From Bacteroidales bacterium (GTDB lineage Bacteria; Bacteroidota; Bacteroidia; Bacteroidales; UBA10428), in contig JAFGOZ010000716.1 in the NCBI GenBank assembly GCA_016926235.1, positions 9,701 through 73,700 of the forward strand: 64,000 nucleotides of DNA, given 5' to 3'. The translations under genes and the position numbers were made by a program. Below the pieces are notes generated by a model. It was not told the DNA's origin, made no database searches, and saw only the letters and a program-made list of their open reading frames with translations. How positions within the stretch are numbered: position 1 is the stretch's first letter; each line of letters opens with the position of its first letter. This document shows, in pieces, positions 36,796 through 46,214 of the stretch.

Positions 36796-39402
36796 ATGAA
36801 AAACATCTTATTTACAGCATTGTTGCTGCCGCAGATTCTACTTGCACAAATTCACATAACGAAATCCCCTCCCAAAGGCAAAGACTATTTTCCAATTGTA
36901 AACTCAACAACCCATACTCCCGTATTCTATGATTCTTCTGATTATAAAGTTGTCAGTATTGTATCTCAATTATTTACCGGCGATATTGAAATGATTTCAG
37001 GGGGCAAACCAGTTATACTGTCCGGCAATGATAAATTAAATGAAAATATCATCATCATTGGAACCATTGGAAAAAACAAGTTAATCGATCGGTTAATTGC
37101 TGAAAAAAAACTATTGACTGATAGCATTAAAAACCAGTGGGAATGTTTCATTATACAAACCATTGATAAACCCTTCAAGGGCGTACAAAAGGCTTTAGTA
37201 ATTGCAGGTAGCGATAGAAGAGGTACTGCTTATGGCGTATTTACCCTTTCCGAAAAGATGGGTGTTTCTCCCTGGTACTGGTGGGCAGATGTACCTGTCA
37301 AAAAAAGCAGGGAGCTTTATCTTGAAAACCTTACCTGCATTTCAAAAACACCATCAGTAAAATACCGTGGTATCTTTATAAATGATGAAGACTGGGGCTT
37401 ACATGCATGGGCTGCCAAAAACTTTGAAAAAGAGCTGAACGATATAGGTCCCAAAACATATGAACGTGTATGTGAATTGCTGCTTCGATTAAAAGGAAAT
37501 ATGTTTGCCCCGGCAATGCATTCTTGTACAGGGGCTTTTTATCAGTATCCCGAAAGCAAAGTAGTTGCTGACCAATATGGTATTATTATAACAACATCGC
37601 ATTGTGAGCCACTGCTATTCAATAATGCTTCAAAAAAGGAATGGGATAGTAAGCGCGATGGAGAGTGGAATTACTCAACCAACAAAGATGTAATTCTTAA
37701 AAAACTTGATGACCGTGTAAAGGAAGCATCTCCATTTGAAAATATTTATACAGTGGGTATGCGTGGTTTACACGATGAAGGCCTTAGAGGAGAACATTCA
37801 GCACAGGAAAAGGTAGTAATTTTAACAAGAGTAATTGCTGACCAGCAAAAGATACTTGAAAAATACCTGGACAAACCTGCTGATGAAATTCAGCAAATAT
37901 TTGTTCCCTATAAAGAAACAATGGAAATTTATGAGATGGGCCTTGAGGTTCCTCAGGATGTTACCCTGGTTTGGGTGGATGACAATTACGGCTATATAAA
38001 ACGGTTGAGTAATCCTGAAGAACAAGAAAGAAGTGGAGGGGCTGGAGTTTACTATCATTTATCCTACCTGGGTCCGCCACACGATTATTTGTGGTTGAAT
38101 ACAACGCCGCCCGTATTGATGTATGAAGAACTAAAAAAGGCATACGATGTGGGTGCCGATCGCTATTGGTTGATTAATGTAGGGGATATAAAACCTGCCG
38201 AGCTGGGTATGCAAACTTTCTTTGACTTTACCTGGAATGTGGAAGGATACGATATCACCAGCATCAACAAACACCAGGGCCAATATCTTGAAAGCATTTT
38301 TGATGGTTTTAATAGTGAACAACTACAGTATGTCATGGATACTTATTACCGGCTTGCATGGAGCCGTAAACCCGAATTCATGGGTTGGGAACGTGAATGG
38401 GACAGGGATAAAAGTTTGGAACAATTGGCCAATACCGAATTTTCCTTTAATAATTATAACGATGCAAGGCAACGTTTGGCTGATTATAAAAAGATTTCTG
38501 ATTTAGTAAGTGAAATGCTGATTGGACTAGCTGAAAACTATCGTCCTGCATTTTACCAACTGGTAGCCTATCCTGTTATGGGATCGTACCAGATGAACCG
38601 TAAATTTCTTTTGGCCCAGCTAAACGATGAATTGTATAAAAAGAAAGAGTATGCCTCAGCCAACTGGGCAGCCGATGAGGCAAAATTAGCATACGACAGC
38701 ATCAACAGTTTAACAACAACATACAATACCATTCTCAATGGTAAATGGAATGGTATGATGGAGCTTGCTCCGGGTCTGGTAGCCAAATATCAAAACATGC
38801 CTGAGGTTGTTTACACCGAAAATGCAGGAAGCCATGAAATCAATATATCCCCTCAGCAGGAGCAAAACCGGTTGGTTGGATGTACTGTACTTGATCTGAG
38901 AAAATTCAACAACAAGGTAGTGAATAATAAGCATACAATGCGCATAATTGAAGGTATTGGATTTGACGGGTACGCCATTCAGCTTGGAAAAGCAACAGAA
39001 CAAACTGTCGATCCCACAGACCTGAACGGTTCTCACTTTGAATATGAATTTTCGGGTGTGGAGAACGATTCGGTTACAGTATATATTTATTCTCTCCCCC
39101 TTTTCCCCCTTTATAAGGGAAGAAGCAACAAGTTTGGTATTTCCATTGACGGGCAACCCATAATTGTTGCCATAAATGAACCAAAGGAATTTTCAAAACA
39201 ATGGAAAGACCAGGTATTACGTAATAGCGTAGTTACAAAAGCTGAATTCCCCATTAATAAGGAAACTGAAACTCACACTCTTACCTTAACATGTGGAGAT
39301 CCGGGAGCCATAATTCAACGCGTTGTAATTGACTGGGGCGGATTGAAAGAAACATATGTTGGGCCAAGTGTTAATTTGACAAAGCAGGTTGCTGGAAAAT
39401 AA
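36796..39402 (+). CDS. GH115 alpha-glucuronidase
   Basis: This 868-residue exported enzyme belongs to GH115, whose members remove (4-O-methyl-)glucuronic acid from xylan or arabinogalactan side chains. It has a short signal peptide (to about residue 17, LAQ). Conserved family stretches are VIAGSDRRGTAYGVFTLSEKMG, SPWYWWADVPV, KYRGIFINDEDWGL, an RLKGNMFAPAMH motif, TSHCEPL and the YLGPPHDYLWL segment. It ends with a C-terminal beta-sandwich region of the GH115 type. The length is near the family norm. A glucuronidase within a galacturonan locus suggests that the target also carries glucuronic acid, for example arabinogalactan-decorated rhamnogalacturonan; that is inference. Confidence 0.93.
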   Translation: MKNILFTALLLPQILLAQIHITKSPPKGKDYFPIVNSTTHTPVFYDSSDYKVVSIVSQLFTGDIEMISGGKPVILSGNDKLNENIIIIGTIGKNKLIDRLIAEKKLLTDSIKNQWECFIIQTIDKPFKGVQKALVIAGSDRRGTAYGVFTLSEKMGVSPWYWWADVPVKKSRELYLENLTCISKTPSVKYRGIFINDEDWGLHAWAAKNFEKELNDIGPKTYERVCELLLRLKGNMFAPAMHSCTGAFYQYPESKVVADQYGIIITTSHCEPLLFNNASKKEWDSKRDGEWNYSTNKDVILKKLDDRVKEASPFENIYTVGMRGLHDEGLRGEHSAQEKVVILTRVIADQQKILEKYLDKPADEIQQIFVPYKETMEIYEMGLEVPQDVTLVWVDDNYGYIKRLSNPEEQERSGGAGVYYHLSYLGPPHDYLWLNTTPPVLMYEELKKAYDVGADRYWLINVGDIKPAELGMQTFFDFTWNVEGYDITSINKHQGQYLESIFDGFNSEQLQYVMDTYYRLAWSRKPEFMGWEREWDRDKSLEQLANTEFSFNNYNDARQRLADYKKISDLVSEMLIGLAENYRPAFYQLVAYPVMGSYQMNRKFLLAQLNDELYKKKEYASANWAADEAKLAYDSINSLTTTYNTILNGKWNGMMELAPGLVAKYQNMPEVVYTENAGSHEINISPQQEQNRLVGCTVLDLRKFNNKVVNNKHTMRIIEGIGFDGYAIQLGKATEQTVDPTDLNGSHFEYEFSGVENDSVTVYIYSLPLFPLYKGRSNKFGISIDGQPIIVAINEPKEFSKQWKDQVLRNSVVTKAEFPINKETETHTLTLTCGDPGAIIQRVVIDWGGLKETYVGPSVNLTKQVAGK

Positions 39403-39924
39403 ATATTTAATTGGGATATATTAATTCTAATCCTGATAAAGGTTCAGTATTTTTCAATGCCCCAAAAATATTAGCAAACCGTCCCCCTTTTTCTTTGGTC
39501 ATGTGGTGATTGGATTGAAAATCCCATCTAGAAGAGGCCCTGGTGATGTTGTGATTAAGATTACGAATTTGAACGATTCACGTACAGCCGCTTATTAGAA
39601 GCAATCAATGCCAGTAATATTCGCACCGTTGTTCTCCGTTTTTTTAGGAACACAAGAATTGCAATCAGAATTTGAAATAGAGAAACCAAAAAATACAATT
39701 GTTTGCCAGATAACTCCCGATTATAGAATTTGTTTAAGAATTATAACGAGTAGTTGATTAAAATGTACAAGAAATAAGCTAAATATTCCAACTCTTTTAA
39801 TAATCGCTTTACAATTTTTGTTTTAAAAATTAGGCTGTTCAAATTCTTATAAAATCGCAAAGAAAATTATTTGAATTTAGTTCAACAACTATTTAATATT
39901 TCGTAATTAAACCGTAATAATTTC
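39403..39924. other. 522-bp gap holding a decayed PL1 gene
   Basis: The middle of the gap is a broken pectate lyase (39512-39757). The flanks, 39403-39511 and 39758-39924, are AT-rich with no gene seen and no clear promoter box before the CotH-like gene at 39925. Confidence 0.6.
39512..39757 (+). pseudogene. Decayed N-terminal part of a PL1 pectate lyase gene
   Basis: Three frames, read in turn, rebuild the start of a 'TIAGQTAPG'-type lyase. The first gives GPGDVVIKITNLNDS (39536-39580). A frame change then gives LLEAINASNIRTVVLR (about 39590-39640). Another change gives GTQELQSEFEIEKP and later PDYRICLRI (about 39657-39740). The intact neighbours read TNLNDSGEGSL.EAVEASGPRTVVFR, ELQSPI.I.NP and TAPGEGICL at these places. 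Stops and frameshifts interrupt it, and nothing homologous follows, so the gene is both truncated and degenerate. This is an eighth PL1 copy lost from the locus. Confidence 0.85.
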
Positions 39925-42222
39925 ATGTTAAAAAAGTATTACCCAAAGGTCTTAAATTATCGATTTTACATTTTCTTAATAGCTTTGATGATTAGCGCTG
40001 AAGCCAAATCACAAACCACCGCTGATCCGGTTGATTATAACTTCAAAAGAGGTTTTTATACCGATAGTTTTAAACTTGTATTATCAACAAAAACTCCGGG
40101 AGGAACTATTCGATACACACTGGATGGCAGCAAGCCATCTCTTACTAACGGGCAGGATTATTCAGTTCCTATCTCAATAAGTGCTAACGCAATGGTCAGG
40201 GCATATACATATGCAACAGGCTTGGATGATTCAAAAATTAAAACCCATACTTACATTTTTCCTCAACAAGTAATCAGACAAAAAGACAATATGCTGGAAG
40301 ATTATGGCTATGATTTCTCTTCGGAAGAAACGGGTAAAGTGTTTTGGACAGAGGAAATGGATCCTGAAATAGTTGAAGCAACAGCGTACAAAGATGAAAT
40401 AATTCAGGGCTTAAAGGATATTCCAACCTTGAGTGTAGTCATGCTAAAAGAAGATTTATGGGGGAGTAATGGTATTCATTGGGGGGATAATCTGGAAGAA
40501 GATGATATTGATTTTGAAAGGGAATGCTCTATAGAAATGATCTACCCTGATGGTTATAAAGGAGATACATTAAAAAACTGGCAGGAAAATTGCGGAATTA
40601 AAATACAAGGAGGCGGAGGGAGATGGGATAAAGGAACCTATGATCATAAACAATCATTTACATTAGTTTTTAGAAAGATATATGGTGCCGGAAAATTAAA
40701 AAATGAGATTTTTGCTGATGCTCCGCATGGTAAGGAATCTACTGCAGGCAAATACGATAGAATAATTCTTCGCTCAGGTCATAACAAAGGCTGGGGTTCT
40801 GATTGGGATAGAGAAAAATCAGTATATACCCGCGATCAGCTTGGAAGGGATCTGCAGATACTTATGTCTGGATTTGGGTCGCACGGTACTTTTGTTCACC
40901 TTTACCTTAACGGTAAATATTGGGGCTTATATAATCCTTGTGAAAGGCCGGATCATAATTTTTTAGCTAATTATTTTGGCGGTGAGGATGAAGATTATTT
41001 TTACGCTAAAGGAAAAGAGGATGACGCAAGTGATGATCGTGATGGCGAGCCGGGCCAAAGCAGCTCTCGTTTTTATGAGGCAAATTCGAAAGATTACAGT
41101 AATATAGCTTTTACTGACATGCAAAATTGGGTAATGGTAGACCAAAGTATTGCCAGTTTTTTAGTGTACGGGTATTCTAACCCGGGTGATGGTCCACAGT
41201 ATTATTACGGAAACAACAATAACCCTCCGGGTCCTGTTGTATGGATCCCCTGGGATATTGAGGATTCCTTTGGCGGTGGAAGCAGACGAACGGGAGATCC
41301 AAGTGTAAGCAATATGCTGGATGATAATGAAAGTGGCGACAATGGCTTCGAAGCCTTTTGGACAAATATCGATTTTAGAATGCGTTTCAATGATTTGGTA
41401 TATAAGCATTTTTACAATGATGGTGTAATGACCGATGAAAATGTAATTAAAGCATGGGATAATCTCACAAATTACATTTACAGACCAATTATTTGTGAAT
41501 CTGCACGCTGGGGAGATGAGAGAAGTTCTGATCCGATGGATAGAGATAACGAATGGGATGCCGCCAGACTTGCCGTTAGAAAAGATTTGAATGGAAGAGG
41601 AGGTATGTTAATTTCAAAGCTTCAGGATAAAGGATACTATTCAACATTACCCGCACCATCCTATTCTACTGAAAGATCAGAAACAGATACAAGTACCTTT
41701 TCCATTACAATAAGCAGGGTGGGTGATAATGGAGTTGTATATTATTCCACTGATAATACTGATCCTCGAACATGGGATTTGATGGCATCTGTTTCAGCCA
41801 GTGCAATAATGATTGATGGAGAATCTGAAAATATTACAGTAATGGATACCTTCACCTTAATGGCCCGAACCAAAGATAATAATGAATGGAGTCCTTTACA
41901 TAAAGTATTTGTTCTGCCCGATGGGACAATAATACACGATGTTTCTGCAATAGATGAAATAGTTATAACAGAAATAGATGATCCGTTAAACAATAAATTT
42001 TTCAAAGATAATAAAAAGAAAGAGTTGCTATTATATCCTAATCCTGTTTCTGACAGGTTATACTTATCAGAAGAAAAAGAGTTTTCAGTGTACTCAGCTA
42101 TGGGTAGACTTATCTTGAATGGGAAAGGATCAGAAATTATAATGGATTATTTGCCAAAAGGAATGTATATTATAGTAATAGATAACTTGCCTTATAGAGT
42201 TTTAAAAAGAGATTACTACTAA
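39925..42222 (+). CDS. Secreted CotH-kinase-like protein with chitobiase-C-like domain and T9SS tail
   Basis: This 765-residue exported protein has a signal peptide to about residue 31 (AKSQ). A CHB_HEX_C-like beta-sandwich follows (about 35-110, TKTPGGTIRYTLDGSKPS). The CotH-type atypical kinase domain spans about 165-555. It shows RSGHNKGWGSDW, YLNGKYWGLYNPCERPDHNFLANYFG and the metal-binding-like PWDIEDSFGGG motif (Asp444, Asp447). A second CHB_HEX-like segment (about 590-660, GVVYYSTDNTDPRTWD) and a T9SS type A domain (YPNPVSDRLYLSE) complete it. CotH of Bacillus phosphorylates spore coat protein; the function of secreted bacterial CotH relatives is largely unknown. Its place in a pectin locus suggests a role on a surface protein or glycan. 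Confidence 0.82.
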   Translation: MLKKYYPKVLNYRFYIFLIALMISAEAKSQTTADPVDYNFKRGFYTDSFKLVLSTKTPGGTIRYTLDGSKPSLTNGQDYSVPISISANAMVRAYTYATGLDDSKIKTHTYIFPQQVIRQKDNMLEDYGYDFSSEETGKVFWTEEMDPEIVEATAYKDEIIQGLKDIPTLSVVMLKEDLWGSNGIHWGDNLEEDDIDFERECSIEMIYPDGYKGDTLKNWQENCGIKIQGGGGRWDKGTYDHKQSFTLVFRKIYGAGKLKNEIFADAPHGKESTAGKYDRIILRSGHNKGWGSDWDREKSVYTRDQLGRDLQILMSGFGSHGTFVHLYLNGKYWGLYNPCERPDHNFLANYFGGEDEDYFYAKGKEDDASDDRDGEPGQSSSRFYEANSKDYSNIAFTDMQNWVMVDQSIASFLVYGYSNPGDGPQYYYGNNNNPPGPVVWIPWDIEDSFGGGSRRTGDPSVSNMLDDNESGDNGFEAFWTNIDFRMRFNDLVYKHFYNDGVMTDENVIKAWDNLTNYIYRPIICESARWGDERSSDPMDRDNEWDAARLAVRKDLNGRGGMLISKLQDKGYYSTLPAPSYSTERSETDTSTFSITISRVGDNGVVYYSTDNTDPRTWDLMASVSASAIMIDGESENITVMDTFTLMARTKDNNEWSPLHKVFVLPDGTIIHDVSAIDEIVITEIDDPLNNKFFKDNKKKELLLYPNPVSDRLYLSEEKEFSVYSAMGRLILNGKGSEIIMDYLPKGMYIIVIDNLPYRVLKRDYY

Positions 42223-42277
42223 CAATATTATACAATAGTTATTATGGGTTAAATACTTAGTTTGTAATATTTGTAAT

Positions 42278-43942
42278 ATGAAAACACATAGCCTGATACT
42301 TATATTCTTTGTGTTATTGTTTGGTTGCCAGAATAAAGTAGAGGATCAGCGCTATCCAATACTATTAAACATGGTTCACCACAACCCTGGTGAACCAAAG
42401 TTTGAAACTCAATATACCGAGCCTGCTTTCCTAAAAGAAAAAGGCTACACAGGACAAATACCTAAAATAGAAATTCAATGTGCCCTTACTTATGACAGAT
42501 GGCAGGAAAATGTTGTGCCCGAAAAGAGCAAGGAACGTTTGTGGATTAACAGACATGCTGCGGAAATAGATATCCTCATCAACAATGCCGAAAAAGCAGG
42601 TATGCCTTTGTATCCGTTTACTGATGTACTGGTTATACCTCAATCAATTATGGATAAATACGGGGATGAAATGAAATTGTATGGAAAGTTGTCCATCCAA
42701 AAAGAAAGAACTCAGGAAATTTTAAGGGCTCAGATAGATGAAATTTTCTGGCGCTTTCCAAAAATTGCCGGGCTAACTATCCGTTTTGGTGAAACCTACC
42801 TGCACGACACACCTTTTCATAAAGGAACACGGCCTGTTTACACACCTGAAGACCATACATTATTGATTAATATCTTAAGAGAAGAGGTTTGTGTAAAAAG
42901 AAATAAAAAGCTGTTCTATAGGACCTGGGATTTTGGTTATTTACATACACAACCTGTGCTTTATCTGAAAGCAACAGACCCTGTGGAACCCCACCCTAAT
43001 TTATATTTTTCAGTTAAACATGCGAATGCAGATTTTCTTCGGGGCTATCCTTTCAACAAAACAATTGGAATTGGAAAACATCAGCAGATTGTTGAAATAT
43101 CAACGAATCAGGCAGGATGTTATGGAAAAAACAGCCATCCGTATTACATTGGAAAAGGTATCATCGAAAACTGGTCGGAGATGACTGATAAAAAAGGAAT
43201 ACGTGATTTATATGATAATTCGCAAATTAAAGGATTCTGGATATGGACATGGGGTGACAGCTGGCAAGGACCCTATTTCGGAAATGAATTATGGGTAAAC
43301 TTAAATGAATATGTGCTTCGTAGTTATATCCTGAATCCTAAACAAACTGAAGAGGAAATATTTTACAACTATGCTTTGAATCATCTGCATCTATCTCAAA
43401 GTGATGCTGACAAGTTGCGTGAACTTTGTCTTCTGTCAACGGATGCGGTATATTATGGACAAGCAAGTAAATATTTTGAAGAAGATGATTTCTGGATGCG
43501 CGATTGGTGGGTGCGTGACCATTATTTTACTGCAATAAACCTTTCCAACATTGTAAAAAGGAATTTACAGAAAGAGATAATTACTGAAAAAGAAGATAAT
43601 ATCAGGAAGTGGTATCAAATGGAAAAGCTGGCTTCCGAAATAAAAATGAATGATCCGGAAGATCAGAAATTCCTTCAGGTTTCAACGACCTACGGGCGCA
43701 TAAAATATGAATTGATTGAGCAGATCTGGCGTGTTCAAATCATCTTGGCCGAAAATGAAGCCGGGAAAAATATTGACAAGGATTATGCTCAGAAATGTAT
43801 TGATACATATATGCAAAAATGGAAGGAATGGGAGCAATTAAAGAAAGATTACCCATCCTGTCCTACACTTTATATAGATAATTGGTCGGAGCATTGTGGT
43901 CCCCCGTTCCAAACATCTTTAAAAAACAACAAATTCTTATGA
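42278..43942 (+). CDS. Uncharacterised lipoprotein, possibly GH67-like glycosidase
   Basis: This 554-residue protein has a lipoprotein signal with Cys17 (LLFGC). It seems to be a TIM-barrel-like enzyme, but no family is certain. The segment IKGFWIWTWGDSWQGPYFGNE, followed by LWVNLNEYVLRSYILNP and a KQTEEEIF helix, recalls the C-terminal part of GH67 alpha-glucuronidases. IAGLTIRFGET resembles a barrel strand with a catalytic Glu. The sequence is rich in Trp, Tyr and His, as is common for glycan-active enzymes. It follows the CotH gene by 55 bp. A glucuronidase role together with the GH115 enzyme is an inference that needs a profile search. Confidence 0.6.
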   Translation: MKTHSLILIFFVLLFGCQNKVEDQRYPILLNMVHHNPGEPKFETQYTEPAFLKEKGYTGQIPKIEIQCALTYDRWQENVVPEKSKERLWINRHAAEIDILINNAEKAGMPLYPFTDVLVIPQSIMDKYGDEMKLYGKLSIQKERTQEILRAQIDEIFWRFPKIAGLTIRFGETYLHDTPFHKGTRPVYTPEDHTLLINILREEVCVKRNKKLFYRTWDFGYLHTQPVLYLKATDPVEPHPNLYFSVKHANADFLRGYPFNKTIGIGKHQQIVEISTNQAGCYGKNSHPYYIGKGIIENWSEMTDKKGIRDLYDNSQIKGFWIWTWGDSWQGPYFGNELWVNLNEYVLRSYILNPKQTEEEIFYNYALNHLHLSQSDADKLRELCLLSTDAVYYGQASKYFEEDDFWMRDWWVRDHYFTAINLSNIVKRNLQKEIITEKEDNIRKWYQMEKLASEIKMNDPEDQKFLQVSTTYGRIKYELIEQIWRVQIILAENEAGKNIDKDYAQKCIDTYMQKWKEWEQLKKDYPSCPTLYIDNWSEHCGPPFQTSLKNNKFL

Positions 43943-44251
43943 ATGAATAATGTTCTATTATATTGTGGTCATAAAAAACACCATGCAACAATTATTCCAA
44001 GCTATTAAACAAAAATTGATATACCACTGTATCATATCCTGATATTTTTGATAAAAACATTTTGTAATGAAAAAGTATATGTCAGATAAAAACAAAAAAA
44101 TTAAACATTTATTATTTCTTTTTATTATTAATTGCAAAAGTTTTATGGTATATTTTTTTGGTATTCGGAAATAGAATATTGATTTAAAAAAGATTTTAAA
44201 ATAACCTTCTTTTTGACAATCTGAATGTAAAACTTTTAAATACAAATCATT
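43943..44251. other. 309-bp AT-rich gap
   Basis: No gene is credible here. An open minus-strand frame exists but has the low complexity of AT-rich non-coding DNA. A TATTTTTG -7-like box lies at 44043-44050 with TTG 24 bases upstream. It would give a leader of about 200 bases for the lyase at 44252, which is weak support for a promoter. Confidence 0.45.
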
Positions 44252-46168
44252 ATGTTTAAGCATCGTAAATTCGTTTTTTATTTACAATTCATAGGTATCC
44301 TGTTACTTGTGGAACTCAAAGTCAATGCAATTGACAGCCTTGCCATCCAGGAAAACACTTTAGGTATATGCACGATGAATGGTGTAATTGAAAGCAGTGC
44401 AACAGGCTATACCGGGGAGGGTTACATAAATGCCGATCCGGGTATAAACACGGGAGTGAGCTGGAGTTTCAATGTCACAGTGGACGGAACATATAAGATG
44501 CTTTGGCGCTATGCTTTTGGCGGAACTGATACAACCAGCAGGGACGGAGGTTTGTATTTAAACAATGTGCTTATAGATACTGTTTCCTTCAAGTACAGCG
44601 GCTCCACTTCATGGTCTGTCTGGCAATTAACCGATACAATATCGCTTGAACTGCAAACAGGCATCAATACAGTCCGCTTGGGAGCATTAACGGCTAAAGG
44701 CCTTTCAAATCTCGATTATTTTGTAGTTTTTGGTAGTGGTTTGAGCATGTCGGAATGTTTACCTTCTTTTCCATTCAGTGTCGCATCAAATGATACATCA
44801 ATGGGTACGGTAAGTTTTACACCAGACCAGTATTTATATGATCTGGGTACCGAAATAACGGCAACAGCCACTGCGAAACCCGGTTACTTTTTCCATAGCT
44901 GGTCGGGTGTGGAGTCTGATACTGCTTCCGTCTTTACATTCCATATCAAACAAAAAACAGACCTGACTGCATTGTTTTACCCGGATGGCACAATGGCTGA
45001 TCCCGACGCTAACTGCTATGCTTCGGTACAGCATGATAACGGCACTCCATATTTATTAACCGGAGGTAGTTTGGGCGAAACCGTTGAACCCAGGACCTTG
45101 AATGAGCTTGAAACCTATCTGTCATCTCCTGATCCTCTTGTAATAAACATTTCAAGGTATTTCCAGGGAACAGGGGAATTTAGTGTAAGGTCCAATAAAT
45201 CCATCATAGGCATCAACGATGCTGCCCATATCGAGGGGGTAAAACTTTCCATAGCCAACTGTCGCAATATTATCATAAAGAATGTGTCCTTTTCTAAAGT
45301 GGTAACGATTGATGAAATTGAGATAAACGGAGCAACAAATATCTGGATCGACCATTGCGAGTTTTTTACCGACCGTGACCATGACAAAGATTTTTACGAT
45401 GGACTTCTGGATATTAAAAACGCATCTTCCTTCATTACCATCTCATGGTGCAATTTTCATGACCATTTCAAATCTATACTGATTAGTTCGGGAGATGATA
45501 GTTACCAGGATAGTGTGCAAAGGATAACCTTCCATCACAATTATTTTCATGATTGTGGTTCAAGGCTGCCCAGTATACGTTTTGGCAAATCCCATATTTT
45601 CAGTAATTACTACGAAAACAACGATGGGGCTATCAATACGAGGGTAGGGGCCTGCGTTAAGGTTGAACACAATTACTTTAAGAATACCAGTGGAGCTATT
45701 GGGCAAACCGGTGAAGCATATATTGACATGGACCCTAACACAAACATTTTTGTTAATAGTTCCTATTCTGCCAGCATTCCATCATGCAACCTGAATGTTC
45801 CTTATCCTTACCTTCATTTGGTGGATAGTGCGCCATACCTTCCTGCGCTGATACCAGCCAGTGTAAAGGTTTTTGATTTCACATCGGGAATTACCACAAA
45901 TTCTATTCAAAACCCGGTGGTTTCAATGTATCCTAACCCGTGCCATGATGTAATGAATATTTCCATAAATTCGGAACAAAGCGCCGAAATTTCCGTTGAA
46001 CTTCTGGATATGTGTGGCAAAATAATCAGGTGTTTTGCCTGTAAACAATCTTATAACCCCGGAAATATTAGATTACAATACCTTGTGGATGATCTGGAAC
46101 CGGGTGCATATTCTTGCAGGGTCCGGGTAAACCATTCTGTATTTAGTAAAATAGTTTTTGTTTTATAA
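44252..46168 (+). CDS. PL1 pectate lyase with CBM35-like and InlB-like domains and T9SS tail
   Basis: This 638-residue secreted protein has a signal peptide to about residue 25. A CBM35/CBM6-type beta-sandwich follows (about 30-165, GYTGEGYINADPG and DGTYKMLWRYAFGG). An InlB-type B-repeat lies at about 172-245 (YFFHSWSGVESDTASV). The PL1 domain spans about 250-530, with LGETVEPRTLNELETYL, NKSIIGINDAAHIEGVKL, WIDHCEFFTDRD, RITFHHNYF and the SRLPSIRFG active-site motif (Arg438). A T9SS type A domain ends the protein (YPNPCHDVMNIS). The CBM35-like module may bind uronic acids, as some members of that family do. Confidence 0.91.
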   Translation: MFKHRKFVFYLQFIGILLLVELKVNAIDSLAIQENTLGICTMNGVIESSATGYTGEGYINADPGINTGVSWSFNVTVDGTYKMLWRYAFGGTDTTSRDGGLYLNNVLIDTVSFKYSGSTSWSVWQLTDTISLELQTGINTVRLGALTAKGLSNLDYFVVFGSGLSMSECLPSFPFSVASNDTSMGTVSFTPDQYLYDLGTEITATATAKPGYFFHSWSGVESDTASVFTFHIKQKTDLTALFYPDGTMADPDANCYASVQHDNGTPYLLTGGSLGETVEPRTLNELETYLSSPDPLVINISRYFQGTGEFSVRSNKSIIGINDAAHIEGVKLSIANCRNIIIKNVSFSKVVTIDEIEINGATNIWIDHCEFFTDRDHDKDFYDGLLDIKNASSFITISWCNFHDHFKSILISSGDDSYQDSVQRITFHHNYFHDCGSRLPSIRFGKSHIFSNYYENNDGAINTRVGACVKVEHNYFKNTSGAIGQTGEAYIDMDPNTNIFVNSSYSASIPSCNLNVPYPYLHLVDSAPYLPALIPASVKVFDFTSGITTNSIQNPVVSMYPNPCHDVMNISINSEQSAEISVELLDMCGKIIRCFACKQSYNPGNIRLQYLVDDLEPGAYSCRVRVNHSVFSKIVFVL

Positions 46169-46214
46169 GAATCGATTCTCATTTCATGTAAAAAGGTGAT
46201 TAATTATTAACAGT

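Noticed and set aside
39093..39122. C-rich tract inside the GH115 gene
   Set aside because: The reading frame is intact and the segment sits in a variable part of the C-terminal beta-sandwich; I see no sign of an insertion or programmed frameshift.
43958..44263. Open minus-strand frame of about 100 codons in the gap before the 44252 lyase gene
   Set aside because: It is rich in Phe, Ile, Lys and Tyr as expected from random AT-rich DNA, overlaps the start of the lyase gene and has no recognisable motif.
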